DNA from: an uncultured Phocaeicola sp.
GTDB taxonomy: Bacteria; Bacteroidota; Bacteroidia; Bacteroidales; Bacteroidaceae
Length of the DNA stretch: 64,000 bases
Direction: 5' to 3'
NCBI GenBank assembly: GCA_944320885.1
Contig: CALUJE010000002.1
Span: forward strand, 124,001 to 188,000
Positions 22,452 to 32,900 of this stretch are shown here, piece after piece. The first letter of the stretch is position 1. The number at the start of each line of letters is the position of its first letter. A program made the translations under genes and the position numbers. Below the pieces are notes generated by a model. It saw only the letters and a list, made by a program, of their open reading frames with translations. It had not been told where the DNA came from and did no database searches.

Positions 22452-24155
22452 ATGGATAAACTGAAGGGAATGAAATGTATCGGGTGGATGTCGGCCCGTT
22501 GGCGTGATGCGGCCGTGTGTTTTCTGCTGTTTCCGGCACTGTCGTTGCTGGCGGTGGTGGGAGTGGACAACCCCTTGCTGCCGCAGGATGACATGGCTGC
22601 CCAATGGGACCGTATGGGCAGGGCTGTGCCCACGGTGCTTGCATACGTTTGCTTCCTGCTGTGGATTGCCCGTAATTGCCGGTCACTGCACGGCAGGATG
22701 TCGGAGGTGCTTTCGTGGGCCGTTATGCTGGCGGCCGGATGGCAGGCTGTGCTGGGCCTGCTGCAGATTTATGGCTTCGAGGCGTCGAAGCATTCCGGAT
22801 ATGCGATGACGGGCTCATTCTTCAATCCAGGCCCTTATGCCGGTTTTCTGGCAGTGGCTTTTCCGCTGGCTGCCGACTTCTGGTTCCGTAAGTCTGAGAA
22901 CAACACCCGGCGGGTGCTGAATATGGCGGCGGTGTGCATAGCCTTGCTGGTGCTCTGCGTGCTGCCTGCCACCCGCAGCAGGGCCGCATGGCTGGCGGCA
23001 GGCTGTGCGGGGTTGATGCTCGTAGGGATGCACCGTTACCGCGAATACATGAAGTATACGGTGATGGCCGTAGTGGCGGCCGGAATACTGGGAGCGGTTG
23101 GCACCTCGCTGTTCAAGCAGGATTCGGCCAGCGGACGCCTGCTGATATGGAAGGTGTGCACACAGGCCATAAAAGACCGGCCCCTGACGGGACACGACGG
23201 GAACTTCGGTGATGTGTACGGCCGCTATCAGGAAGATTATTTTGCTTCGGGCCGGGCATCGGATAAGGAAAAATGGGTGGCGGGCGCGCCCGAATATGCC
23301 TTTAACGAATACATACAGGCAATGGTGGAGAGAGGGATACCGCTAACCTTGTCTGTATGCCTGCTTTTCGCACTGTTGGGTTACGTGGCCTGCAAGGGCA
23401 ACGATTACGGAACTGCATGTGCCGGGGTGGCGGTGGCGGTATTTGCCTTTTTTTCATATCCGTTGCATTTTCCGGGCTTCTGGGCTGTAATGCTGCTGCT
23501 GTGCATAAAGGCCGGGCTGGCATGGAGGGGAAAGGGGCGTATCGGGCTTACCGTCTGCATAATGGCGTGTTTCATGATATACGTATCGCGGCAGTCGGCG
23601 GAATTGTCGGGCTGGAAGGATTTTTATGAGAAGTGGTCAGACAGCAGGTTTCTGTACAGGTATCAGCTGTATGACGATGCCGCCGATGCCTACAGGCAGT
23701 GCGCTGAAACGGAATATGAAAAGAAACCGGTTGACTTCTGGTTTGAATACGGGCATGCATTATATAAGTCGGGGAAATACGAAGAGGCTGTCGGTGTGCT
23801 GAAACGGGCGGAACAGTTGAGCGCCGACGCCATGATACTGAACATCATTGGCGAGTGTTATGAAAAATGGAGTGAAAAAGAGAATCATCTTCTTCTGGCG
23901 GAACATTATTACAGGCGCTCTTTAAACCGCCTGCCCGAACGGATTTATCCGTATTATCTGCTCGCAAAGCTGTATGCTTCGCCCGGATGGGAAAAGAAAG
24001 AGCAGATGCGTGAAATGGCACGCATGGTATTGACAAAGAAGCCGAAAGTGCCGTCGCCCGCGGTGGAAGAGATGAAAAAGGATATGAAGGAATTGTTGGA
24101 GAAATACAAGGATACATCGCATGTTAAAATGAAAAAGAAGAGAACAACCTATTAA
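22452..24155 (+). CDS. O-antigen ligase/Wzy_C-like membrane protein with C-terminal TPRs
   Basis: I use the ATG at 22452; an upstream TTG at 22431 would overlap the signal peptidase gene. The 567-aa protein has about ten predicted TM segments over residues 20-380. Polymerase/ligase-type motifs include TGSFFNPGPYAGFL, ATRSRAAWLA and the periplasmic GHDGNFGDVYGRY. A soluble C-terminal third holds TPR-like helices (FWFEYGHALYKSGKYEEAVG, then AEHYYRRSLNRLP). This fold transfers lipid-linked glycans to lipid A-type acceptors, or to proteins in PglL-like O-oligosaccharyltransferases. Placed 14 bp after lepB and beside secreted peptides, a protein acceptor is conceivable but unproven. Confidence 0.82.
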   Translation: MDKLKGMKCIGWMSARWRDAAVCFLLFPALSLLAVVGVDNPLLPQDDMAAQWDRMGRAVPTVLAYVCFLLWIARNCRSLHGRMSEVLSWAVMLAAGWQAVLGLLQIYGFEASKHSGYAMTGSFFNPGPYAGFLAVAFPLAADFWFRKSENNTRRVLNMAAVCIALLVLCVLPATRSRAAWLAAGCAGLMLVGMHRYREYMKYTVMAVVAAGILGAVGTSLFKQDSASGRLLIWKVCTQAIKDRPLTGHDGNFGDVYGRYQEDYFASGRASDKEKWVAGAPEYAFNEYIQAMVERGIPLTLSVCLLFALLGYVACKGNDYGTACAGVAVAVFAFFSYPLHFPGFWAVMLLLCIKAGLAWRGKGRIGLTVCIMACFMIYVSRQSAELSGWKDFYEKWSDSRFLYRYQLYDDAADAYRQCAETEYEKKPVDFWFEYGHALYKSGKYEEAVGVLKRAEQLSADAMILNIIGECYEKWSEKENHLLLAEHYYRRSLNRLPERIYPYYLLAKLYASPGWEKKEQMREMARMVLTKKPKVPSPAVEEMKKDMKELLEKYKDTSHVKMKKKRTTY

Positions 24156-24171
24156 AACAGGCATATATAAG

Positions 24172-24202
24172 TTTGTAGTAACAATAAATCATTTAAATTT
24201 GT
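24172..24202 (+). promoter_or_regulatory. Promoter of the RND exporter operon
   Basis: TTTG (24172-24175), an 18-nt spacer, then TAAATTTGT (24194-24202) form a near-ideal Bacteroides promoter. The adaptor start codon is 37 nt downstream of the -7 box. It separates this operon from the lepB/Wzy_C pair. Confidence 0.7.
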
Positions 24203-24238
24203 ATTTTATAATTTTATTAAAAACGAGACCTTAAATAA

Positions 24239-25360
24239 ATGAAACGACAGAAGAAATCAATCATCAGAATGAACACACGCAGCAGATATATCATGCTTCT
24301 GCTTGCAGCGGGAATGCTGGGCGGATGCGGTGAAGAGAAAAAAGAAGCCTCTGAACAGGAGGGAGTGCAAACGGTTCTTCCTTCAAGCTCGAACGAGGTG
24401 ACGGTGACTACACTGAAAAAGAAGGTGTTTGAACATCAGCTGGTAAGCAACGGAAAGATAACGGCTACGGAATATGCCGACCTGACATTCGGAACGCAGG
24501 ACGTGATAGCACACATCTACGTGAAAAACGGAGACCGGGTGACGAAAGGACAGAAACTGGCGGAGCTGGACCGCTTCAAGCTGGAGAATGCCATGGAACA
24601 GGCCCGGAACAATATGGCGCAGGCCGAACTGGAACTGAAGGATGTGCTGATAGGACAGGGGTATTCTCCTTCGCAAATGGACAAGGTGCCTGCCGAAGTG
24701 ATGAGACTGGCAAAACTGAAAAGCGGATATGAGCAGAGCAAGGCCAGCTATGAAATGGCGGAATACGAACTGGAGCATGCCACGCTGACGGCACCCTTCG
24801 GCGGAGTGGTGGCGAACCTCTTTACCAAGGTGCACAATATGGCGTCGGGCAGTGAACCGTTTTGCCGGATCATCAACAATGCAACCATGGAGGTGGACTT
24901 CAACGTGCTGGAGAATGAACTTCCGCTGCTGAAGGAGGGAGACCGGGTGACGGTTACGCCTTATACCTCAACCGGAAAAGTATTTCACGGAAAGGTGTTC
25001 TCCATCAATCCGCTCGTCGACGAACAGGCGATGGTGCACGTGAAGGCACGCATAGAGGGAACGCCCAAGGAGCTGTTTGACGGCATGAACGTAAAGGTGA
25101 GCGTGTTCCGCTCGGTAGAGAATGCCATGGTGATACCTAAGACTGCCGTAGTACTCCGCTCGGGAAAGCAGGTGGTGTTCTCGCTGAAAAACGGGGAGGC
25201 TTACTGGAACTATGTGCACACGATGCTTGAAAACCTGGAATACTGCACGCTGGCAGAAGACGGTGACAACACCTTGCAGGAGGGAGACACGATTATTGTA
25301 ACCGGTAACCTGAACCTGGCGCATGAAACGCCGGTGAAAGTGACGGGAAAAACTGAATAA
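24239..25360 (+). CDS. RND efflux periplasmic adaptor (membrane fusion) lipoprotein
   Basis: This 373-aa AcrA/MexA-type adaptor bridges an RND pump and a TolC-like channel. The lipobox LGGC follows a hydrophobic stretch (Cys30 from this start; the ATG at 24269 would give a shorter, more standard signal). The lipoyl half-motifs are present (VIAHIYVKNGDRVTKGQKLA and ATLTAPFGGVVANLF), flanking an alpha-hairpin of about 80 residues rich in Ala, Glu and Lys. A beta-barrel (FNVLENELPLLKEGDRV) and membrane-proximal domain follow. It is first of a four-gene operon and 11 bp before the RND permease gene. Confidence 0.92.
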   Translation: MKRQKKSIIRMNTRSRYIMLLLAAGMLGGCGEEKKEASEQEGVQTVLPSSSNEVTVTTLKKKVFEHQLVSNGKITATEYADLTFGTQDVIAHIYVKNGDRVTKGQKLAELDRFKLENAMEQARNNMAQAELELKDVLIGQGYSPSQMDKVPAEVMRLAKLKSGYEQSKASYEMAEYELEHATLTAPFGGVVANLFTKVHNMASGSEPFCRIINNATMEVDFNVLENELPLLKEGDRVTVTPYTSTGKVFHGKVFSINPLVDEQAMVHVKARIEGTPKELFDGMNVKVSVFRSVENAMVIPKTAVVLRSGKQVVFSLKNGEAYWNYVHTMLENLEYCTLAEDGDNTLQEGDTIIVTGNLNLAHETPVKVTGKTE

Positions 25361-25371
25361 GAGAGAGGCTT

Positions 25372-28300
25372 ATGATAAAGTTTTTGATAGAGAGACCCAT
25401 CGCCGTGCTGATGGCTTTCACGGCGAGCTTTCTGCTGGGACTGGTGGTTTATTTTGCTCTGCCGGTTTCACTGCTGCCGGATATAGCTATTCCGGAGATA
25501 ACCGTACAGATGTCGGGCAACAACCTGTCGGCACGGGAACTGGAGAACTCGGTGGTGGCTCCGGTAAGAAGACAGATGCTGCAGGTGGCGGGACTGAAAG
25601 AGGTGCGCAGCACAACGCGCGACGGCTCGGGAATAATAGCGCTGAGCTTTGATTTCGGAACGGATACTGACCTGGCTTTTATCGAGGTGAACGAAAAGAT
25701 TGATGCGGCAATGGGAAGTCTGCCCAAGGAGATAGAGCGGCCGAAGGCCATAAAGGCCAGCGCTACCGACATACCGGTGCTGTATCTGAACCTGTCACTG
25801 AAGAATGACAGGCCTTACGGAAAGACAAACGAGGAGGAATTTCTTGCACTGGGTGATGTGGCCGACAACATCATACGCCGACGCATAGAGCAGTTGCCGC
25901 AGGTGGCCATGGCCGATGTGACGGGCATTCCGGGACGCATCCTGCAGATTATACCCGACCCGGACAAGATGGCCATGCTGGGACTGACTACGGACGACAT
26001 TTCGACTATCCTCTCGCAAAACAATGTGGAACCGGGAAACATGGTGGTTCGCGACGGGTATTATGAATATAACATACGGGTATCGTCTATACTGCGTACT
26101 CCGGATGACGTGCGGAACATTTATCTGAAAAAGGATAACCGCATCATTCAGCTGAAGGATTTCTGCAAGGTGGTGATTGCGCCGCAACAGCAGGAAGGGG
26201 TATCGCTGGTAAACGGCAAGCGGGCGGTGTCAATGGCTATCATCAAGCAGGCCGACGAGAATATGGACAACATGAAGAAGGAACTTCAGAAGACCATAGA
26301 CTATTTTGAACGGATGTATCCGAATGTGGAGTTTACGATAAACCGCAACCAGACGGAGCTGCTTGACTATACCATATCGAACCTGCAACAGAATCTGGCT
26401 TTGGGATTCCTGTTTATTCTGGTGGTGGCCATCCTGTTTTTGGGAGATATCAAGTCGCCGGTAGTGATTGGTATCAGCATGGTGGTGTCGGTGGTAATCA
26501 CGTTTGTGCTGTTTTATTTCTTCAATGTGTCGATGAATATCATCTCTCTGTCGGGACTGATACTGGCTGTGGGTATGATGATTGACAGCGCGATTATCGT
26601 AACGGAGAATATCTCGCAATGGCGCGAAAGGGGATATACGCTGCGCAGGGCCTGTGTGAAGGGTACCAATGAGATGATTACTCCCATGCTGAGCTCTTCG
26701 CTGACTACCATTGCGGTGTTCTTCCCGCTGGTGTTCATGAGCGGTATGGCCGGAGCGCTGTTCTTTGACCAGGCTTTTTCGGTGACGGCCGGGCTGCTGG
26801 TGGCTTATCTGGTGAGCATCATGCTTCTGCCGGTGCTTTACTATCTGTTTACAAGAATGGGCATCCGGAGCAAGGGATGGATGTCGAAGGTATTTGCTTC
26901 TCCTTTTAAGGAAAAATATTTCGACCGGTTTTATGACTGGGGTATAGGATGGGTATTTGCCCACAAGAAACTGAGCGCGCTGCTTGCCGTATTGACGATT
27001 CCGCTCTGTGTGTTCTTTTTCTATTTTATACGTAAGGAACGTATGCCGGAAATAGAACAGCAGGAACTGAGCATGCGGATTGAATGGAACGAGAACCTGC
27101 ATGTGGAGGAGAATATGCGGAGGGTAAACGAGCTGCAGCATGCTGTGAGCGGACAGGTGACTGAACATGCGGCTTATGCAGGACTTCAGGATTATCTGCT
27201 GGACAACAGCAATGCGCTGGGCATTACGGAAGCCGAACTGTATTTCAAGACGGATGACAGCGGGAAAATAGAGGCTCTGCAAACGGATTTGCAACAATGG
27301 ATGGCGACGCACTATCCGAAGGCTGCCGTGAAATTTACTCCTCCGGAAACTGTTTTTGAAAAGTTGTTTGTGACGGGAGAGCCTGATATCGTGGCGCAAC
27401 TGTATATGAAAGACCGAAGCAAGGAGACTGACATAAAGGAACTGTATGACCTGACCGACAGCATCGGGAAGAAGACCGGACAATACATCGAATATCCGGC
27501 GGTGAAACAACAGCTTAACATTGCGGTGGACCGTGAAAAGCTGTTGCTCTATGGGGTTTCGTTCAGTGAGATTGCATCGGTGCTGCACACGGCGTTCAAG
27601 AAAAACAATGTATCGGTGCTGCGCTCATATCAGCAGTATCTGCCTATCTATATAGCCGGTGACGAGAAGACGGTAAACGAGATTCTGGAAGAGACGCTGA
27701 TTCCGCTGGAAAACACAGGGAAGAATGAGAGGGATGCCTATGCTTCATACATTCCGCTGAAAGAGTTGGTAAGAGTGTATCCGGGTGAAGACCTGAAAGA
27801 TATTGTGGCCGGAAAGAATGGTGAGTTTGTGCCCCTGAACTTCTATAGCGTAAGGGATGCCGACCGGCTGATGAATGAAGTGAAGAAGGAGGTGGACAGA
27901 AAGGAAAGCTGGGATACGGATTTCTCGGGAAGCTTTTTCTCAAATACGGAAATGCTGAACGAAATGGTGGTGATATTACTGGTGAGTCTGCTGCTGATGT
28001 ATTTCATACTGGCTGCGCAGTTTGAAAGTTTTCTGCAACCGCTGATTGTATTGGTGGAGATTCCGATAGACGTGGCGTTTGCACTGATTCTGCTGTGGAT
28101 ATGCGGACATACGCTGAATCTGATGTCGGCCATCGGTATTGTGGTTACCTGCGGTATCATTATCAACGACTCTATTCTGAAGCTCGACACAATAAACAAG
28201 CTGCGGGCCAAGGGGGTGGAACTTGAAGAGGCTATACACGAAGCGGGAAGAAGGCGTCTGAGAGCCATTATCATGACTTCGCTGACAACGATTCTGGCCA

Positions 28301-28461
28301 TGGTGCCGCTGCTGTTCTCGTATGATATGGGGTCGGAACTGCAGAAACCGCTGTCGATAGCCATGATAGGCGCAATGGCCATAGGTACGCTGGTCAGTCT
28401 GTTCATCGTGCCTTTGTTCTATTGGTTCGTTTATCATTTTGAAAAGAGAATTGTCCGTTAA
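25372..28461 (+). CDS. RND-family inner-membrane exporter permease 1
   Basis: This 1029-aa RND pump has the standard plan: TM1, a large periplasmic domain, TM2-6, a second periplasmic domain and TM7-12. The TM4 motif reads GMMIDSAIIVTEN, keeping the first of the two proton-relay aspartates of AcrB (D407) with Ser at the second. In TM10, GIIINDSILKLD has Asn where AcrB has Lys940, so the proton relay is rearranged. Drug-efflux HAE-type pumps usually keep these residues. The substrate is unknown. It is co-transcribed with the adaptor, a TolC-like protein and a second RND permease. Export of the neighbouring peptides is possible but unsupported beyond proximity. Confidence 0.92.
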   Translation: MIKFLIERPIAVLMAFTASFLLGLVVYFALPVSLLPDIAIPEITVQMSGNNLSARELENSVVAPVRRQMLQVAGLKEVRSTTRDGSGIIALSFDFGTDTDLAFIEVNEKIDAAMGSLPKEIERPKAIKASATDIPVLYLNLSLKNDRPYGKTNEEEFLALGDVADNIIRRRIEQLPQVAMADVTGIPGRILQIIPDPDKMAMLGLTTDDISTILSQNNVEPGNMVVRDGYYEYNIRVSSILRTPDDVRNIYLKKDNRIIQLKDFCKVVIAPQQQEGVSLVNGKRAVSMAIIKQADENMDNMKKELQKTIDYFERMYPNVEFTINRNQTELLDYTISNLQQNLALGFLFILVVAILFLGDIKSPVVIGISMVVSVVITFVLFYFFNVSMNIISLSGLILAVGMMIDSAIIVTENISQWRERGYTLRRACVKGTNEMITPMLSSSLTTIAVFFPLVFMSGMAGALFFDQAFSVTAGLLVAYLVSIMLLPVLYYLFTRMGIRSKGWMSKVFASPFKEKYFDRFYDWGIGWVFAHKKLSALLAVLTIPLCVFFFYFIRKERMPEIEQQELSMRIEWNENLHVEENMRRVNELQHAVSGQVTEHAAYAGLQDYLLDNSNALGITEAELYFKTDDSGKIEALQTDLQQWMATHYPKAAVKFTPPETVFEKLFVTGEPDIVAQLYMKDRSKETDIKELYDLTDSIGKKTGQYIEYPAVKQQLNIAVDREKLLLYGVSFSEIASVLHTAFKKNNVSVLRSYQQYLPIYIAGDEKTVNEILEETLIPLENTGKNERDAYASYIPLKELVRVYPGEDLKDIVAGKNGEFVPLNFYSVRDADRLMNEVKKEVDRKESWDTDFSGSFFSNTEMLNEMVVILLVSLLLMYFILAAQFESFLQPLIVLVEIPIDVAFALILLWICGHTLNLMSAIGIVVTCGIIINDSILKLDTINKLRAKGVELEEAIHEAGRRRLRAIIMTSLTTILAMVPLLFSYDMGSELQKPLSIAMIGAMAIGTLVSLFIVPLFYWFVYHFEKRIVR

Positions 28462-28487
28462 ATAAGGAAATATAAATTGTGAAAGAC

Positions 28488-29984
28488 ATGAAATCATTTG
28501 GTAAGATACTTTGTTTATGTCTGGGATGTACGGCTCTTGTGGTACCGGCACATGCACAGAATAACACGATAAAGCTTAATTTGCAGCAGGCTATTGAGAT
28601 GGCCAATGACAGTTCGCTGTCGGCACTGAAAAACCGTAACCAGTTTCTGGCCAGTTACTGGGCGTACCGCTCTTATAAGGCCGAACGCCTGCCAAGTCTG
28701 ACGCTGGAGCTGACACCGGCACGCTATTACAGAAACATTACGCAACGCTATGACTCGAATACCGACCAGGATGTGTTTCGTGCGCAACAGACATACAGCG
28801 CATCGGGAGGGCTTTCGGTAAAGCAGAATTTTGACTGGCTGGGTGGTACGTTTTATCTGAACTCTGACCTTGAATATCTGCGCAATTTCGGTGAAACCAA
28901 GAGTACGCAATTCTCATCGGTACCCTTGCAGCTGGGATATTCGCAGGATTTGCTGGGATACAATCCGTTCAAATGGGACAAACTGATAGAACCGCTGAAA
29001 TATGAAACGGCCCAGAAACAGTTTATATACAACATGGAAACGGTGTCGGAGAGTGTGATTACCTATTTCTTTGCACTGGCTATGGCACAGGCTGAGTATA
29101 AGCTGGCGAAAGAGAATGTGGCATCGTCTGACACGCTATATAAGATAGGTATGGAGCGTTTCAAGATTGCGGCCATATCGAAGGCTGACCTGCTGACCTT
29201 GCAGCTGGACAACATCAATGCGCTGAATGCGCTAGAGAATGCAAAGATGGACACCAAGCGTGCCATGTTTTCGCTGGCGAACTATTTGAAGATGAATAAA
29301 AATGCCAAGATTGAGCTGGAGCTTCCGGGACTGCCCATGAGAATGGAGATTCCGCTTGACAAGGCACTGGCTATGGCACGCGAAAACAATCCGTCAATGC
29401 TCAGCCAGCGCCAGAACGTGCTGGAAGCGCAGGAAACGGTGGACAGAACAAAAAAGGAATCGCGCTTTAACGCAAGCTTCAATGCCAGTATCGGATTTAA
29501 TCAGGTGGCGGACAAGTTCAAGGGGGCATACCGCAATCTGCTGCAACAGGATCTGGTGTCGGTGAGCATATCCGTACCTCTGGTGGACTGGGGCGTGAGA
29601 AAAGGAAAATACAACATGGCGAAGAATAACCTGAACGTGGTGCAACTGACTGCCGAGGAGGAGAGACAGAGCATTGAAGAGGACGTGATTATGACGGTTA
29701 ATGACTTCAATGTGCAAAGAAACCTGATAGCGAGTGCCGAAGAGGCGCTCCGTCTGGCCGAAATGGCGTATGAGCAGACCCGCGAACGCTTTATCATCGG
29801 GAAGGCGGATGTGAACAGCCTGACCCTGGCGCTGAACAGGCAGCAGTCGGCTCAGAACAATTATATTTCTTCGTTGCGAAATTACTGGCAGAGCTATTAT
29901 AAAATCCGCCGCCTGACGCTGTATGATTTTGCTTCGGGATTATCGTTGTACAGTAAACTGAAATTTGATTATGTCCGGTTCTAG
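28488..29984 (+). CDS. TolC-family outer-membrane efflux protein
   Basis: The ATG at 28488 gives a clean type I signal (MKSFGKILCLCLGCTALVVPAHAQ) and a 498-aa protein; the in-frame GTG at 28479 is less likely. Two outer-membrane-efflux repeats of long helices are evident, for example YFFALAMAQAEYKLAKENVA followed by LYKIGMERFKIAAISKADLL, and in the second half AEEALRLAEMAYEQTRERF followed by IGKADVNSLTLALNR. These form the trimeric periplasmic tunnel and outer-membrane barrel. The gene is 26 bp after RND permease 1, and the next permease starts inside its last 14 bp. Confidence 0.92.
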   Translation: MKSFGKILCLCLGCTALVVPAHAQNNTIKLNLQQAIEMANDSSLSALKNRNQFLASYWAYRSYKAERLPSLTLELTPARYYRNITQRYDSNTDQDVFRAQQTYSASGGLSVKQNFDWLGGTFYLNSDLEYLRNFGETKSTQFSSVPLQLGYSQDLLGYNPFKWDKLIEPLKYETAQKQFIYNMETVSESVITYFFALAMAQAEYKLAKENVASSDTLYKIGMERFKIAAISKADLLTLQLDNINALNALENAKMDTKRAMFSLANYLKMNKNAKIELELPGLPMRMEIPLDKALAMARENNPSMLSQRQNVLEAQETVDRTKKESRFNASFNASIGFNQVADKFKGAYRNLLQQDLVSVSISVPLVDWGVRKGKYNMAKNNLNVVQLTAEEERQSIEEDVIMTVNDFNVQRNLIASAEEALRLAEMAYEQTRERFIIGKADVNSLTLALNRQQSAQNNYISSLRNYWQSYYKIRRLTLYDFASGLSLYSKLKFDYVRF

Positions 29985-32900
29985 AATAAATAATTTCTTC
30001 GGATTCTCTTCGTTCACGCTGATTGTGAGCTTTGTGTGTCTGGCTCTGCTGGGGGCGGTATTTATTCCGAAGGTGCCGGTAAAACTGGTCCCTTCACAGG
30101 ATATGCCGGGACTGACGGTGAGATACTCGGTGCGTAACGCGTCATCACGGGTAATCGAAGCGGAGGTGACCAGCAAGCTGGAAGGGGTACTGGCACGGGT
30201 GAAAGGGGGGAAGAGCATTTTATCGTCATCGAACAACGGGAACGGTTCGATTTCGCTGTCGTTTGACAAGCATGTCGACCTGGCTGCTGTGCGCTTTGAC
30301 GTGGCAATGGCTGTCAGGCAGGTATGGCAGCAGCTCCCTGAAGAGGCCGGGTATCCGCAAATCAGCATGAAACAGTCTGACTCGGAGGCTTCGAGACCTT
30401 TTCTTACGTATACGCTGAATGCTCCGGCCGAGCCGTCGGTGATTCAGAAGTATGGAGAGAATACTATAGAACCTGTGCTGGCACAAATAGAGGGAGTGGA
30501 CAAGGTGGAGCTGACGGGAGCCATGCCGATGGAATGGATACTTACCTATGACAGTGAGCAGCTGGAAAATACGGGCCTGACTACGGAGGATATACGGAAG
30601 GCCATACAGGGACGTGCTGAACGGGAGTTTATCGGGATAGGCCGCATACAGAGAGAAAACGGCCGTGAAGAGAGAATGCGCATAGTGCTGATGGCGGAAG
30701 ATGCTGCGGCCGATTTTAATGTTTCGGACATCAGTGTGAAAGGGAAGAACGGGGATATGATTCCTCTTTCCAGACTGGTGAAGGTGGAGCATAGAGAGGC
30801 GGAACCTGACAGCTATTTCAGAATAAACGGACTGAATTCAATCTACCTCTCGATTACTGCTACGCAGGATGCCAACCAGATTGAAACGGGAAAGGCGGTA
30901 AGGGAAAAACTGGCGGAACTGGCAGAACGTATGCCTTCGGGGTATGAACTTCACAAGAGCTATGATGCTACGGAATACATACAGAATGAGCTTGATACGA
31001 TTTATTTCAGAACATCGCTCACGGTGCTGATATTGCTGCTCTTTGTGCTGGCTATCACCCGAAGCTGGCGCTATCTGCTGCTGATAACCATCAGTCTGTC
31101 GGTTACGCTGCTGATTGCATTTATCTTCTATTATGTATTCGGACTCGAAATGCAGCTGTATTCGATGGCGGGCATTACCATTTCGCTGAATCTGGTTATT
31201 GACAATACGATAGTGATGGCCGACCATATCATGAGACGGCGCAACCTGAAGGCATTCATGTCGGTGCTTGCCGCTACGCTGACTACGATGGGGGCACTGG
31301 TTATCATCTTTTTCATGAACGAGAAGGTAAGGCTGAATCTTCAGGATTTTGCGGCGGTGGTCATTATCAATCTGGCCGTATCGCTTCTGGTAGCTCTGTT
31401 TATGGTACCGGCTTTGATAAGCCGCATGAATATGCTGGATGCACCTGCCGGAAGAAGACCGGCTGTAAAGGCCATGCTCCGCCGATGGACCGTAAGATTC
31501 ACGCGACTTTATTTTTCGTTTATCGGATGGATGTGCAGATATCGTGTGGCTGCATGCATCCTGCTGGTGCTTGTATTCGGACTGCCGGTATTCATGCTTC
31601 CGGAGAAGATGGAAGGAGAGGGATGGAAGGCTGAATGGTATAACCGGACGGTGGGCTCGGATACTTATCAGAAGGATATCAGACCGTATGTGGACAAGAT
31701 TCTGGGGGGAACACTGCGCCTGTTTGCCGACAAGGTATATACGGGAAACTATTTCTCAAACAAGCGTGAGGTGATGCTGTCGGTCAATGCGAGTCTGCCC
31801 AACGGAAGTACCTTGGAGCAGATGAACGGACTGATATCGCAAATGGAGGCTTATCTGAGTGAGTTCAAGGAAATAAAGCAGTTTCAGACTTCGGTGCAGA
31901 GTGCCAACCGTGCGTCAATCAGGATTTTCTTTACAAAAGAAAGCGAGAATACGGGGTTCCCGTATACGCTGAAGGCCAATATTATCAGTAAGGCGCTGGA
32001 GCTGGGGGGAGGAAGCTGGAATGTATACGGACTGGAAGATCAGGGATTCAGTAATGACGTGCGTGAACAGGCGGGTAATAACAGGGTGCAGATGACCGGA
32101 TATAATTATGATGAACTGATGCGCTGGGCAGAGATTTTTAAGGATTCGCTGCTTACATACCGGCGTATCAAGGAGGTCAGCATCAGTTCTGACTTCTCGA
32201 TATGGAAGGATGACTATACGGAGTTTTATCTGAAACTGGACAAAAAACGGATGATTGAGGAGAATATTACTGCCTACCAGCTCTTTTCTGCTCTTCAGCC
32301 TGTTTTCGGCAAGGATATTTCATGCGGAACGATATGGGTAAATGAGGAGGCGGAGCAGTTGAAACTGGCATCGAGACAGGCTGACCTGTATGATGTATGG
32401 GCTTTACAGAATCTTCCGTTTGAGGCTGGCGGCCGCAGCTATAAGGTTTCTGACTTTGCCAGTGTGACCAAAGAGCAGGCGCCGCAGAAGATAAAAAAGC
32501 GGAATCAGGAATATGTGCTGTGTCTGCAATATGATTACATTGGTTCGTATGTACAAAGCAAGAAGATTCTTGAGAAGGAGATTGAGGAGTTCAGCAAGAT
32601 ATTGCCGATGGGATACCGGATTGAGAATAAGGAGAACACTTATGGCTGGAACGATAAGGAGGTGAAGAAAGAGTACTTTCTGTTATTGCTGGTCATAGGG
32701 ATTATTTTTATCACTACTTCCATTTTGTTCAATTCGCTGAAACAGCCTCTGGCCATCATCTTCACGATACCGATATCGTATATAGGTGTTTTTCTAACAT
32801 TCTACCTGTTTGAGCTTGATTTTGACCAGGGAGGATTTGCAGCCTTCGTCCTGCTGTGCGGTATAACGGTAAATGCCAGCATTTATATACTGAATGAGTA

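Noticed and set aside
26230..27588. Long antisense open frame (452 codons) inside RND permease 1
   Set aside because: It lies wholly opposite a clear RND permease, has low-complexity His/Arg-rich content and no family features. It is a shadow of a GC-rich coding strand.
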